The notes: generated by a model not told the origin, from the sequence alone. 64,000 nucleotides of DNA from Candidatus Hydrogenedens terephthalaticus JGI OTU-1 (GCA_000493945.1 AWNW01000008.1:3009-67008), one strand, 5' to 3'; shown: positions 7,898 through 16,856, counted from the first letter of the stretch. Numbers and translations are program-made.

Positions 7898-8317
7898 AAA
7901 ATTTTCACAAATTGTTTTGCGCTGGTTTTCTTCAAAAGAGTAAATTCCAGCAAAAATTTCTTTCATTCGGGCATCAAGAATAGGACATACAATGGTGTTA
8001 TCAAAGGGTGCTAATCGAGTCATTGCATCTAAGGAAGATACACCGACAAGAGGTAATCCCTTTGCAAGAGCAATTCCTTTCCATGTAGATAACCCAACTC
8101 GCAAACCTGTAAATGAGCCGGGACCTACCGAAATTGCTAATAAATGGATGTCTTCGATAGATAATTGAACCTCAGTAAGTAAAGTATCTATTAATGGAAC
8201 GAGTCGTTCTGAATGTCGTTTTCCTGCGTTAATAGATATTTCACCCAATAACTTATTGTCAGATAATATAGCAACGGTATTAACATCTGTGCTTGTATCT
8301 GCAGACAACACTATCAT
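7871..8317 (-). CDS. tsaB: TsaB N-terminal part (tRNA t6A synthesis); frame breaks in a T7 run
   Basis: TsaB is the scaffold partner of TsaD in making t6A at position 37 of ANN-decoding tRNAs. The N-terminal ASKHA domain is intact: VLSADTSTDVNTVAIL, the RHSERLVPLID helix, ISVGPGSFTGLRVGLSTWKG near residue 65, and CPILDARMKEIFAGIYSF near 113. After ENF the frame meets AAAATTTTTTT (7895-7905 on the plus strand) and then reads only FRECSGLY before stopping at 148 residues. Deleting one T continues into the second half. It is either a sequencing error, a true mutation, or a site of slippage. Confidence 0.85.
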   Translation of the reverse strand: MIVLSADTSTDVNTVAILSDNKLLGEISINAGKRHSERLVPLIDTLLTEVQLSIEDIHLLAISVGPGSFTGLRVGLSTWKGIALAKGLPLVGVSSLDAMTRLAPFDNTIVCPILDARMKEIFAGIYSFEENQRKTICENFFRECSGLY

Positions 8318-8377
8318 AGTAGTAAATAAGTTTAGATTTATTTAATGGGTTTTTATTAGAGATTTAGTAATAAAGAA

Positions 8378-8731
8378 TTATTGTGATTCTGATTCTGAAG
8401 AAGTTGTTATTATGTTGCTGGATAAGTCAGCCAGAAGTTTTTTTAGTTCTTTGCCCGCTTTGAATGTAACCACATATCTGTGAGGAACATCTACAACAAC
8501 ACCCGTTTTAGGATTTCTTCCTTTGCGAGGCGCTCTCTTTTTTACCTCAAATACGCCAAAATTGCGTATTTCCCAGCGTTTCCCTTCTCCTAATTTTCGG
8601 GTAATAATTTCCAGTGCTTTTTCAATCGTTTTAGCAACATCGCTTTGTGTGAACCCTAAATCCTCAGATATTTGATTCACGAGGTCTCTCTTCGTTAGTG
8701 TGTTTGCCTGGACTTCTTTTTCTGGTTCCAT
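8378..8731 (-). CDS. HU/IHF-family DNA-binding protein
   Basis: A 117-residue histone-like protein. KRDLVNQISEDLGFTQSDVAKTIEKAL is the N-terminal helical dimer (quoted segment is residues 13 on, in part), RNFGVFEVKKRAPRKGRNPKTG is the beta-arm with the GxNP turn, and FKAGKELKKLL closes the fold. The arm sequence GRNPKTG is typical of HU/IHF. The ATG at 8731 is chosen because AAAGGAG stands 8 bases upstream; an upstream in-frame TTG would place that site inside the gene. The C-terminus has a short Ser/Glu tail (SSESESQ). It acts in nucleoid architecture. Confidence 0.93.
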   Translation of the reverse strand: MEPEKEVQANTLTKRDLVNQISEDLGFTQSDVAKTIEKALEIITRKLGEGKRWEIRNFGVFEVKKRAPRKGRNPKTGVVVDVPHRYVVTFKAGKELKKLLADLSSNIITTSSESESQ

Positions 8732-8739
8732 AGTCTGAA

Positions 8740-8746
8740 CTCCTTT
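8740..8746 (-). promoter_or_regulatory. Ribosome-binding site fixing the HU start
   Basis: AAAGGAG on the minus strand lies 8 bases before the ATG at 8731 and thereby rejects the upstream TTG start. Confidence 0.75.
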
Positions 8747-8870
8747 ATTCAAGGTTGTTTTTTTCTAAATCCTTTTGTAAAATGTATTTAATCATTAATC
8801 ATAGCCTTTATGCAAGTTTTATTGCGACAAAAAAAATATTTTTAATGAAAATTTTTTTGGAGATTTTATT

Positions 8871-9590
8871 ATGGGAAAGAAAAAACTTTTTTTATTATTG
8901 TTTCTTGTACTGATTTTGGGAATTTATATAGGTGTAAATTTCTTTAATTGGACAGACAAAATTCTAAAAAAACCTGTCCCGATTGGAGAGATAACAAAAG
9001 TGCCTGATGAAGAGGGTTGGATTGATTTACTTTCTGCAGAAAACAGAGGGTATTGGAAAAATATTACAGATGATATGAATATTTTTGAAATTCAAGATGA
9101 TGGTGTTTTGCATATATTTGGTAAGACATGGTATCCCCTAAGATATGTAGGTTTTTCTCAAAGAACTTTTTCTGATTTTCAATTACATCTGGAATTTAAA
9201 CTTACAAAAAGAGCCAATAGTGGAGTTTTTTTGCGTTCACAAATCAATGACCCTGTGTATCGTGGGTTTGAGATCCAGGTTCTTGAAGATTATGGGAAAG
9301 CACCGAATAAAAACAGTTGTGGGGCTATTTATGATATTACTACACCTATGTATAATATGTCTTTTCCTGTGGGGCAGTGGAATTCTTATGATATTACCCT
9401 TCAAGGGTCTGAAGTAAAGGTTGTAATGAATGGCTGGCTGATTATTCATACTTTTTTGGATAAGATGACCACGCCATTAGGAAAATTCCCAGTGGCATAC
9501 GCAACACTTCCGAAGGAGGGATATTTGTTATTACAAGACCATGGTGGAGAGGTCTGGTATCGAAATATCCGTATTAAACCATTGAATTAA
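8871..9590 (+). CDS. Membrane-anchored DUF1080 (3-keto-disaccharide hydrolase fold) protein
   Basis: Residues 3-25 (KKLFLLLFLVLILGIYIGVNFF) form a signal anchor or signal peptide, so the 239-residue protein acts outside the cytoplasm. The rest is a concanavalin-like DUF1080 domain: an early GWIDLLSAENRGYWKN, FQLHLEFKLTKRANSGVFLRS, the family hallmark FEIQVLEDYGKAPNKNSCGAIYD, and VWYRNIRIKPL at the end. Characterised relatives hydrolyse 3-keto-glycosides made by Gfo/Idh/MocA oxidoreductases. The gene sits alone, with TTGGAG before the ATG; an oxidoreductase partner is not adjacent, though two are elsewhere in the window. Confidence 0.85.
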   Translation: MGKKKLFLLLFLVLILGIYIGVNFFNWTDKILKKPVPIGEITKVPDEEGWIDLLSAENRGYWKNITDDMNIFEIQDDGVLHIFGKTWYPLRYVGFSQRTFSDFQLHLEFKLTKRANSGVFLRSQINDPVYRGFEIQVLEDYGKAPNKNSCGAIYDITTPMYNMSFPVGQWNSYDITLQGSEVKVVMNGWLIIHTFLDKMTTPLGKFPVAYATLPKEGYLLLQDHGGEVWYRNIRIKPLN

Positions 9591-9695
9591 ATTTGCTTAA
9601 AGGTTTGGAAATATAAAAGTTTAATGATAGGGTCTAGTTATAAAAAAATACAAATGAACAATCTGATAATCGTTCTGTAGTTACGATGAGATAAG

Positions 9696-9923
9696 ATGCG
9701 TTGTTTACTTAATGTTATTAACTATCCTACTGTGATATTGAGAACAGCGAGTGAAATTCCTATTATGTGGGATGAAATTGCGGTCTATGGAGGTGCTTCA
9801 ACCTTTAACCATGTGCCGGGTGGCGGAAATTGTTTGTATATGGACGGACATGTAGAATTCCTTCGTTGGCCAAGTAAATATCCTGCGGATATATTAGGAA
9901 TGTTGGTTTCATTTCTTTTCTAA
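9696..9923 (+). pseudogene. Remnant of an H-X9-DG prepilin-like (DUF1559-type) C-terminus
   Basis: A 75-codon frame carries the tail signature seen at the end of prepilin-like DUF1559/H-X9-DG proteins: ASEIPIMWDE, then FNHVPGGGNCLYMDGHVEF, i.e. His, nine residues, Asp-Gly, followed by LRWPSKYP. No pilin N-terminus (G-FTLIE) or central domain is found in the ~100 bases between the DUF1080 stop and this frame, and there is no ribosome site. I read it as the last ~60 codons of a deleted gene. The remainder of 9591-10012 shows nothing else coding. Confidence 0.65.
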
Positions 9924-10012
9924 TAATGTATTAATTTATAATTGGATTGTTTCATTTACATATAAAGGTGGATTTTTGTTTCAATAAATATATTGCAACG
10001 AAGGAGTTATAT

Positions 10013-11659
10013 ATGCTGGATTTTTTAAAGGAAAAAGATGTTCGTTCTCGTTTTACCTTATTTCCTGTTCGTGTAGTATGGAAGAGCGGGTCATTACAGA
10101 ATATTGATTTGGAGGGATTGCTTTCCAATCCGCAGAAAACTGTATCTATTAAGTATGATGGCGATGAACCTCCTGCTTTTGTTTTGGATTTTGGCAGAGA
10201 AATTCATGGGGGAATTCAATTAGGTCAGGGGATGGTCCGAGATAAAACTCCGTTGCCTTTGAAAATTACTTTTGGTGAATCCGTAGTTGAAGCAATGGGA
10301 GAGCCAGACCAGGACCATGCTATTCATGATAGTACTGTTTTACTTCCCTGGTATGGATATAATGAAGTAGGAACGACGGGTTTCCGTTTTGTGCGGATAG
10401 AGATGATTAAACCAAAAACAGAATGGCTTTGCACAGGTATCAAAGCAATGGTGTTAATTCAGGATTTGGAATACTTAGGTAGTTTTAATTCGAGTGATGA
10501 GTTGCTAAACAAGATATGGAAAACAGGTGCTTATACAGTCCATTTATGTTTGCAGGATTATTTATGGGATGGGATAAAAAGAGACCGTCTTGTGTGGATT
10601 GGTGATATGCATGTGGAAACAGTAGTATTAAGTCATCTTTTTGGATATAACGCTACTATTGAGAAAAGTTTAGATTTTGTCCGCGATAATACACCGCTAC
10701 CCGGTTGGATGAATGGTATTAGTTCCTATTCGCTATGGTGGGTGATTATTCAGGAATACTGGTATTTTATGTTTTCAAGGAAAGAATATCTGGAACAGCA
10801 GAGAGGCTACTTAAAAGGTCTTGTTCAACAAATGTTAAAGTGTGTTGATGAAAATGGCAAGGAAATTTTACCAGAAGCGAGATTTTTGGATTGGAGTACC
10901 GCGGAAAATAAAGATGCCATTCATTCTGGATTGCAATCTTTACTATATTGGGCATTTGTCTGTGCAGAGAATTTATTGCAAGAACTGGACGAAACTGATT
11001 TGCTTACACAATGTTCAAAAATAAGAGAACGAATGAGAAAATATCATGCCCCTGAACATCTGGTAAAGCAATCTCGTGCTTTGGGTGTTATCGCAGGATT
11101 GGAAAATCCTGTTCGTGTGAATGAAGAATGTTTTAAGAGGGACCCATTATCAGGATTATCTACTTTCTATGGTTTTTATGTATTGCAGGCAAAGGCAATG
11201 GCAGGGGATTTCACCGGCGGATTAGACTTAATTCGTAATTATTGGGGACCGATGCTAAAGATGGGTGCAACAACTTTCTGGGAACATTTTGATGTCCGCT
11301 GGTTAGAAGGAGATGTTGTGCCTATACATGAAGTTGTCCCTCAGGGTAAAAAAAGTATTCATAAAGATTTTGGCGAGCATTGCTATGTGGGATTAAGACA
11401 CAGCCTTTGTCATGGATGGGCTTCTGGACCAACAGCATGGTTAATGCAATATATTCTCGGAATTCAACCCGTGGCTCCATCATGTAAAAAAATACGGATA
11501 GTGCCTTATTTAGGAGATTCATTGGATTTTGCAGAGGGAACCATGCCTACACCCTTTGGACTTGTTTCGATTCGTCATGAAAAAGATAAAGAAGGGAAGA
11601 TAAAAACACAATTTAAGGCACCGAAGGAAGTAGAAATAGTCTTAGCAGGCAATAAATAA
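10013..11659 (+). CDS. GH78-like alpha-L-rhamnosidase family protein
   Basis: A 548-residue six-hairpin glycosidase. A beta-sandwich (residues 1-160, with FVLDFGREIHGGIQ and TGFRFVRIEM) precedes the catalytic (alpha/alpha)6 barrel. The barrel opens with the GH78 hallmark in modified form, DGIKRDRLVWIGDMH near residue 195, where the usual Arg-Glu-Arg reads Arg-Asp-Arg. Late markers are WEHFDVRW, HSLCHGWASGPTAWL and RIVPYLGDSLDFAEGTMPTPFG. There is no signal peptide, so it would be cytoplasmic. The ATG at 10013 follows AAGGAG; an in-frame ATG at 9947 lacks one. uppP follows after 23 bases. Confidence 0.8.
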   Translation: MLDFLKEKDVRSRFTLFPVRVVWKSGSLQNIDLEGLLSNPQKTVSIKYDGDEPPAFVLDFGREIHGGIQLGQGMVRDKTPLPLKITFGESVVEAMGEPDQDHAIHDSTVLLPWYGYNEVGTTGFRFVRIEMIKPKTEWLCTGIKAMVLIQDLEYLGSFNSSDELLNKIWKTGAYTVHLCLQDYLWDGIKRDRLVWIGDMHVETVVLSHLFGYNATIEKSLDFVRDNTPLPGWMNGISSYSLWWVIIQEYWYFMFSRKEYLEQQRGYLKGLVQQMLKCVDENGKEILPEARFLDWSTAENKDAIHSGLQSLLYWAFVCAENLLQELDETDLLTQCSKIRERMRKYHAPEHLVKQSRALGVIAGLENPVRVNEECFKRDPLSGLSTFYGFYVLQAKAMAGDFTGGLDLIRNYWGPMLKMGATTFWEHFDVRWLEGDVVPIHEVVPQGKKSIHKDFGEHCYVGLRHSLCHGWASGPTAWLMQYILGIQPVAPSCKKIRIVPYLGDSLDFAEGTMPTPFGLVSIRHEKDKEGKIKTQFKAPKEVEIVLAGNK

Positions 11660-11682
11660 AAGAAGAGGATAAAAAGACTATT

Positions 11683-12492
11683 ATGATACAGGATATTATC
11701 AATGCCTCATTTCTTGCAATTATTGAAGGAATAACCGAATTTTTGCCCATAAGTAGTACAGGACATTTAATACTTGCAGAGAACTGGTTCCCTTTGCAAG
11801 GAGATAAAACTTTTCAAGATACCTTTCTTGTCGTCATTCAATTTCCTGCTATATTAGCAGTATTGCTCTATTTTTATAAAACATTGCTGCCTCCACTAAA
11901 TGACCCAGATGAGATGAAAACTTGGTTTTTTCTCTGGGTTAAAATAGGGATTGCATTTATACCTGCGGGAATTTTAGGATTTTTATTGGATGATATTATT
12001 GATTATTACCTTTTCAATACCACAACAGTGCTTATATCTCTTATTGTAGGGGGAATTGTTTTAATAGGGATTGAAAGATTACAAATCGGACGCAATGGTT
12101 ATACTCAAGTAACAGAGTTAACAGTTATATTTTGTCTCGCAGTAGGTTTATTCCAGTGTATTGCAATGATCCCCGGTGTATCAAGGTCTGCTGCAACGAT
12201 TATAGGAGCCATGATAATAGGTGCTACGCGAAGTGTTGCGGTCGAATTTTCTTTTTATCTGGCTATTCCAACTTTATTAGGTGCTGGTGTATTAAAATTA
12301 TTAAAGCATGGATTACATTTTAGTTTTAATGAATGGATTTTATTGATATGTGGTTCGGTAATTTCTTTTGTTGTGGCTTATCTTGTTATTGCTTTTTTCT
12401 TGAAATATATAAAAACACATGATTTCAGGATTTTTGGTATCTATCGGATTTGTTTGGGTATTGTAATTTTTATAATGTTTTATTTGATATAG
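11683..12492 (+). CDS. uppP: Undecaprenyl-diphosphatase UppP/BacA
   Basis: A 269-residue inner-membrane enzyme that converts undecaprenyl diphosphate to the monophosphate carrier used for peptidoglycan and O-polysaccharide. Both family signatures are present: EGITEFLPISSTGHLIL (residues 16-32, with the catalytic Glu and Ser-Ser-Thr) and IPGVSRSAATIIGAM (about 164-178, with the catalytic Arg). Around seven to eight hydrophobic segments follow the usual pattern. It is co-directional with the GH78-like gene 23 bases upstream and is closed by a hairpin shared with the converging gene. Confidence 0.96.
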   Translation: MIQDIINASFLAIIEGITEFLPISSTGHLILAENWFPLQGDKTFQDTFLVVIQFPAILAVLLYFYKTLLPPLNDPDEMKTWFFLWVKIGIAFIPAGILGFLLDDIIDYYLFNTTTVLISLIVGGIVLIGIERLQIGRNGYTQVTELTVIFCLAVGLFQCIAMIPGVSRSAATIIGAMIIGATRSVAVEFSFYLAIPTLLGAGVLKLLKHGLHFSFNEWILLICGSVISFVVAYLVIAFFLKYIKTHDFRIFGIYRICLGIVIFIMFYLI

Positions 12493-12528
12493 GAAACCCC
12501 TTCCTCTGGTAAAGAGGAAGAGGTTTCC
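12492..12528. terminator. Long hairpin between convergent genes
   Basis: Two 16-base arms pair with one mismatch: GGAAACCCCTTCCTCT and AGAGGAAGAGGTTTCC, loop GGTAA. It begins at the last base of the uppP stop and ends 22 bases before the stop of the converging minus-strand gene, so it can serve both directions. No long T run follows. Confidence 0.6.
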
Positions 12529-12550
12529 ATGAGATTAAAGAGAGATGTGC

Positions 12551-14434
12551 TTATTGGAGAGAGCTGTATAGTCTTTGGACTGTTGATTTAGGCTCGGAAG
12601 AAAGTTGTTTTTCTGCAAGTTTAACAACAACTTGTTCAAAGTCTGCAGGTCTTGCAGAAGTAATTTCCTGTTCAATTTGAGCTATAACATTCGGGGGAAG
12701 TCCTTCCTGAAATCCCCAGACGGGTGTAACCGCTTCAGGTTTTATATTCTGAAATACACCAATATTTTTCCCGTCAAGTGTTCTGTAATAAACACCCCAG
12801 GAACCTTTCATAAGACATTCTGCCCATTTATTTACAGGAGTTCCTAAGGAGTCCTTTACATTGATTTTCGCATAGAAATACTCTTGTCGTTTTCCAATTT
12901 CAATTTCATCTAAATAAAGTCTTGTAAATTCTTTTTGAAGTTCGGGTGTTACCCAATTTGAAGATTCGGCTCTTTGCCGTAAAGATTCTGCGCGTGCTAA
13001 TCGTTCATGAACAGAATACTTTTCAGGTGTTAAGGGTAAAGATTCTTTAATTTGGATAATGAGTTTATCAATATCAAGTAAGAAGGACTCTTTTATGGCA
13101 AGACTTCTTGCATTGGCTTCTTCCAGTTGTCCTACCTGATTGGTAAGTCTTTCTATTTCTGCTAAGAGTCCTGTTTGGCGGGCTTTAATAATTTCTGTCT
13201 CATTAACCAGATTATCGTATGCTTCTTGAGCAGAAACATATTGTTCGTTTTTCGCTGCAATATCTGCTTCAACTGCTTGTAATGCAGACTGCCGTTCGGT
13301 TATTTTTGCGTTTACGCCATCCAGTTCTTGCTGTGCTGATTTAACTCTATTTGTAATTTCATTTAATTCAGATTGCAATCGTTGTATTTCCGCAGGGTCT
13401 AATTTTGTTCCGGGAGCGCTATCTTGTATTTGAGTATATCTTTTTATAATTTCATCTCTTTGGTTCAATTGATTTTGCAAAGAGGCAATTTCCTGTTTTG
13501 CTGGGTTCGGAATAGGCAGGAAATTAGATAGGAATGGTCCAGCAATAATACCGATAATCAATGCAATGATTGCTGCGATGGGTGCCATCGGAATCTTAAA
13601 TTTCTTTTTCTTGGTCGGTGTAGCAGGTTCACCTGTATCTGTAGGAGGTTGCGTAGAAGTTGTAGGAGCAATTGGGGGTGTTACAGCAACACCTGATCCT
13701 GCTGTGAATTCCGGAATAGGTGTTTCCAATCCGGGACCAATAGGTGCTCCAAAAATATCCGTTCCTAATCCTGCACCACCCGCAGGAGCAGATACTCCAC
13801 CTCCTTGAACTCCACCAAATCCCATAGCAGGTGAGCCAAAATCGGGGGACGGCGTTTGAGCACTTCCGAAAATAGGCGTCTCTATAATTTGTGTAGGTGC
13901 CGTTGCTACAGTATCGGAAGGAGGTGCCGATTTCAGGTCGAATACGCCTCCCTTGCTGCCACCGCCAAAAGCACTATCGCCTAATGGAGTTTCTAAACCT
14001 GATTCAAGGCTAATAGGACCCGGTCCTATTTCAGGGGTTTCAGGAGAGAAATCACTATCTGCAGCAAGGTCCTGGAAAGACGGTTTTTTTGTGCCGGGTT
14101 GTGAAGGCGTCGGAATAGAACCTAATGCCGAGCCACCTAATTTATCAAATTCTGTTGGAGTTATTTTGATATTACCACCTGTCGGTTCCGGCACCACAAT
14201 ATCTATATCGCTGATAGGAGGTAATCCTCCTTCAAAATCATCACTTCCTTTTGCTTTTTTGAAAGCATCGGAATCGAAGGAGGATAGCGGTGGAAGTTGA
14301 CTACTTAGGTCAGAAACTTCACCTGTATCAAAATCACTCAAAGGAGGAAGATTTCCTAATCCGGAATCCGCACTGGGAATTTCTTCCTTTTTCTTTTTTT
14401 CTTCTTCGGGAGAAAAGTTTTCAAATTCAGACAT
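12551..14434 (-). CDS. Membrane-anchored coiled-coil protein with repeated LPP motifs
   Basis: Not recognised as a named family. The 627 residues divide in three. Residues 1-280 are Gly/Pro/Ser/Thr-rich and acidic, with three copies of a short motif: LPPLSDFD, LPPLSSFD and LPPISDID in the first 80 residues. A Lys-rich stop-transfer then meets one membrane segment (IAAIIALIIGIIAGPFL, about 287-303). Residues 315-450 are a strong coiled coil (QNQLNQRDEIIKRY, RLQSELNEITNRV), and the last ~150 form a globular tail. There is no signal peptide, so the N-terminus is probably cytoplasmic and the coiled coil periplasmic. GGAGAT precedes the ATG and a good promoter lies upstream. Confidence 0.75.
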   Translation of the reverse strand: MSEFENFSPEEEKKKKEEIPSADSGLGNLPPLSDFDTGEVSDLSSQLPPLSSFDSDAFKKAKGSDDFEGGLPPISDIDIVVPEPTGGNIKITPTEFDKLGGSALGSIPTPSQPGTKKPSFQDLAADSDFSPETPEIGPGPISLESGLETPLGDSAFGGGSKGGVFDLKSAPPSDTVATAPTQIIETPIFGSAQTPSPDFGSPAMGFGGVQGGGVSAPAGGAGLGTDIFGAPIGPGLETPIPEFTAGSGVAVTPPIAPTTSTQPPTDTGEPATPTKKKKFKIPMAPIAAIIALIIGIIAGPFLSNFLPIPNPAKQEIASLQNQLNQRDEIIKRYTQIQDSAPGTKLDPAEIQRLQSELNEITNRVKSAQQELDGVNAKITERQSALQAVEADIAAKNEQYVSAQEAYDNLVNETEIIKARQTGLLAEIERLTNQVGQLEEANARSLAIKESFLLDIDKLIIQIKESLPLTPEKYSVHERLARAESLRQRAESSNWVTPELQKEFTRLYLDEIEIGKRQEYFYAKINVKDSLGTPVNKWAECLMKGSWGVYYRTLDGKNIGVFQNIKPEAVTPVWGFQEGLPPNVIAQIEQEITSARPADFEQVVVKLAEKQLSSEPKSTVQRLYSSLQ

Positions 14435-14489
14435 GTTTCATCTCCATAATTATAATTCGTTTGTAATCTTCAATTTTAGTTTATTTTTA

Positions 14490-14518
14490 ATTCTATCATT
14501 TTTTATATCTTTTGTCAA
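14490..14518 (-). promoter_or_regulatory. Sigma-70-type promoter of the coiled-coil gene
   Basis: On the minus strand TTGACA, a 17-base spacer and TAGAAT stand about 56 bases before the ATG at 14434. A perfect -35 hexamer with optimal spacing makes this one of the clearest promoters in the window. A second TTGACA lies about 12 bases further upstream. Confidence 0.65.
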
Positions 14519-14594
14519 GAAAATTGTCAACAATTTATAATATATTATTATGTTATTTTAACAAAAATTGCAATTTGCAAACGAATAATCAAGT

Positions 14595-15011
14595 TTAGGG
14601 TTTTACTACCCCGATAGTCAATAATATATTAGCATAAAGACGCTGGTCACCTGTAACAATTTGTAAACAGGTATCGGAAGAGGATGCACAATCGTAAAAG
14701 TCAAATCGTTCTAACTTAATCAATGATAAATGAGGCAGAGATTGACGAAATTCTTTATAAATTTCCGGTTCTTCCCCTGTGTTAGGCATCATTACATACG
14801 CTTCTTCAATTTCTACTGCAGTAAGCAGTGTATCAAGAACCTCAGTTACTTTTACGATTCCCGGAGCCAGATTTAGATAAACAGTCTCAGCAGATACCCC
14901 TTCTTTTGTGCTGGCGGGGTAATTCCCATCGGTAATTAAAATTTTTGAGCCATGACCGGCACCTGCAATAGCATAAAGAATTTCAGGATGTAAAAGTCTG
15001 TGTTTAAGCAT
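14595..15011 (-). CDS. RbsD/FucU-family sugar mutarotase
   Basis: A 138-residue protein of the D-ribose pyranase / L-fucose mutarotase family, which speeds interconversion of sugar anomers before phosphorylation. The N-terminal MLKHRLLHPEILYAIAGAGHG includes the catalytic His, and ILITDGNYPA is the following family signature; YANILLTIGVV ends the protein. The ATG at 15011 is preferred to one two codons earlier because AGGG is 7 bases upstream of it. Whether the substrate is ribose, fucose or another sugar cannot be told; no kinase or transporter is adjacent. Confidence 0.82.
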   Translation of the reverse strand: MLKHRLLHPEILYAIAGAGHGSKILITDGNYPASTKEGVSAETVYLNLAPGIVKVTEVLDTLLTAVEIEEAYVMMPNTGEEPEIYKEFRQSLPHLSLIKLERFDFYDCASSSDTCLQIVTGDQRLYANILLTIGVVKP

Positions 15012-15035
15012 ATCCATTCCCTTTATTTTATGTTT

Positions 15036-16856
15036 TTAATTTTCAACAGGCATATATGAAGGTACTGCCAATGTTCCACCTATAGAAATTTTTTGTATCT
15101 CTTTTAATAATTTTTCATCCGCGGTTTGTATCCGTGAAGAAATCATTTGATATGTTTTTATATCTCCTAAGGCAAGAGAAGATTGAGCAATATACCACAA
15201 TGCTTCAATTCCATAAGGGACGAAATCCTTCTGTTTTACCAAGAAACTTACAGGGGTTAGATGTTCAATAGATTCGTTAAATTTTCCCATATTAAACAAT
15301 GTCTTTCCAAAAGAAAGCCATGTTTCAATTTCTTCTTCATTCATAAAGGAAATTTGTTTTTCTGAAATTCCAGATTGTCTCTTAATTCTATCGTATATTT
15401 TTATCAATTCTTGATATTCTCTCTTTGCGCCGGGATAGTTTTTCATTATTTCTTCATAAGTTACTGCAAGATTATATCGAACGCGTACTGTATTGGGATT
15501 ATAGTGCAATGTGCTGCGGAATATGGTTTCATTATCTTTCCAGTCCTGATTTCGAAGGTAGGTTAAATAAAAATAGGAAAGGGTTACAATGATAAGTAAA
15601 GTATTTATTGCAGGAAGTAAATATTTTTTATAAGAGTTTTGTAAAGTTAAAGGCTTTATGAAATAGTGAATTAACTCTAAAACACACCACCAGAAACCTA
15701 TCATAGGTGTATACATCCAATGTTCTGCCTGCGGTGCGTTCAATGTGAAAAAACCTGAGATAGGGAACCATGTTATTAAAAACCATAAAATACTTATAAA
15801 AATTCTGTAAAGTTTGTTTTTCCATGCCCAATAACATATAAGACCGATGATAATTAAAAAAGAATATCCAAGTAATGCTGTCCAATAGGGAGTATTTTCA
15901 AGGGTTTGTTCCATGTGTAAACCAAAGGGAAAAAAAAGAATTCGGATATAAAAAGCAAAAGATTGTCCAATTTCTACAATTTTATCGCTCCATGTTTTAA
16001 TGATAGGAACGGACTTTTCTGAAAAGTTTAGTAGGGTCATTCGGAGCACAATATAGATTGCAGAAACTATTACAGAAAGTAAAAGGGGGAGCCATTTTTT
16101 TAGTTGGTAGAAAGCCGTTGCTGCTTTAGAGTTTTGAATATTGGATGCAAAAGGTATTATGAGTATGATTAAAAGGGGGAAAATATTGCTGGATTCTTTA
16201 CTGAGTAGTCCCAAAGCAAAAAATAATGGACAGGCAATTAGATATAATTTTTTTTGCAGCCTATTTTCTTCCTGTAAATATTGGATACAAGAAATAACCC
16301 CTGCTAAAAGGAAAACTGCGGACATCATATCTGCCCTGCCACTAATATAAGTAACCGCTTCTGTCGGGATAGGATGAACAGCATAAATTATGCTTGTCCA
16401 GAAAGAAGCAAAAAAAGGTGCTTTTAGTTGGTTTAATAGTAAAAAAACAAGTATAACGGCACAAGCATGCCATAGGCTGTTGGTTATATGAAAAACTAAA
16501 GGAGAAATTTCAGGAAATAATGAATTTTCTTTTTTATGTTTATAGGATAATAGATAATCAAGCATAAAAGAAACAGAAACCAGTGGACGATAGAAATTAC
16601 CTTGCCCCCTTCCAAAGGCATGCTGGTCTTCGAGAAAGAGTTGGAAAATCTTTTTGGGGTCCTGAACATGTTTATGCATAAGAACCGACGAAGCATCATC
16701 CCAAACCCAGTCGTTATTCAATGTATTTGCATAGGCAAGGAATGTTATACAGAGTAGAAGAAAACAGTAGAAAAATTTTTCAGATAAGGAAAGAACTATT
16801 CCTTCTTTATTTTTTTCAAAGTGTTCCCATGTCTCTTTTGACAAATTATCGGTCAT
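15036..16856 (-). CDS. TMTC/GT39-like polytopic membrane protein with TPRs
   Basis: A ~606-residue protein. After a short cytoplasmic N-terminus, a hydrophobic segment leads to NDWVWDDASSVLMHKHVQ, the Asp-Asp loop typical of the protein O-mannosyltransferase-like (GT-C) TMTC family, followed by FYRPLVSVSFMLDY. About ten membrane segments fill residues 25-440; YISGRADMMSAVFLL and the GLLSKES segment are further family marks. The C-terminal 150 residues are TPR-like (NPNTVRVRYNLAVTYEEI). It likely transfers a lipid-linked sugar outside the membrane, by family. I take the ATG at 16856; a TTG lies four codons earlier. Confidence 0.72.
   Translation of the reverse strand: MTDNLSKETWEHFEKNKEGIVLSLSEKFFYCFLLLCITFLAYANTLNNDWVWDDASSVLMHKHVQDPKKIFQLFLEDQHAFGRGQGNFYRPLVSVSFMLDYLLSYKHKKENSLFPEISPLVFHITNSLWHACAVILVFLLLNQLKAPFFASFWTSIIYAVHPIPTEAVTYISGRADMMSAVFLLAGVISCIQYLQEENRLQKKLYLIACPLFFALGLLSKESSNIFPLLIILIIPFASNIQNSKAATAFYQLKKWLPLLLSVIVSAIYIVLRMTLLNFSEKSVPIIKTWSDKIVEIGQSFAFYIRILFFPFGLHMEQTLENTPYWTALLGYSFLIIIGLICYWAWKNKLYRIFISILWFLITWFPISGFFTLNAPQAEHWMYTPMIGFWWCVLELIHYFIKPLTLQNSYKKYLLPAINTLLIIVTLSYFYLTYLRNQDWKDNETIFRSTLHYNPNTVRVRYNLAVTYEEIMKNYPGAKREYQELIKIYDRIKRQSGISEKQISFMNEEEIETWLSFGKTLFNMGKFNESIEHLTPVSFLVKQKDFVPYGIEALWYIAQSSLALGDIKTYQMISSRIQTADEKLLKEIQKISIGGTLAVPSYMPVEN

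Noticed and set aside
13566..14300. Plus-strand open frames of 80 and 115 codons opposite the coiled-coil gene
   Set aside because: They are the reverse reading of a Gly/Pro/Ser-rich low-complexity region, which lacks stops on both strands.
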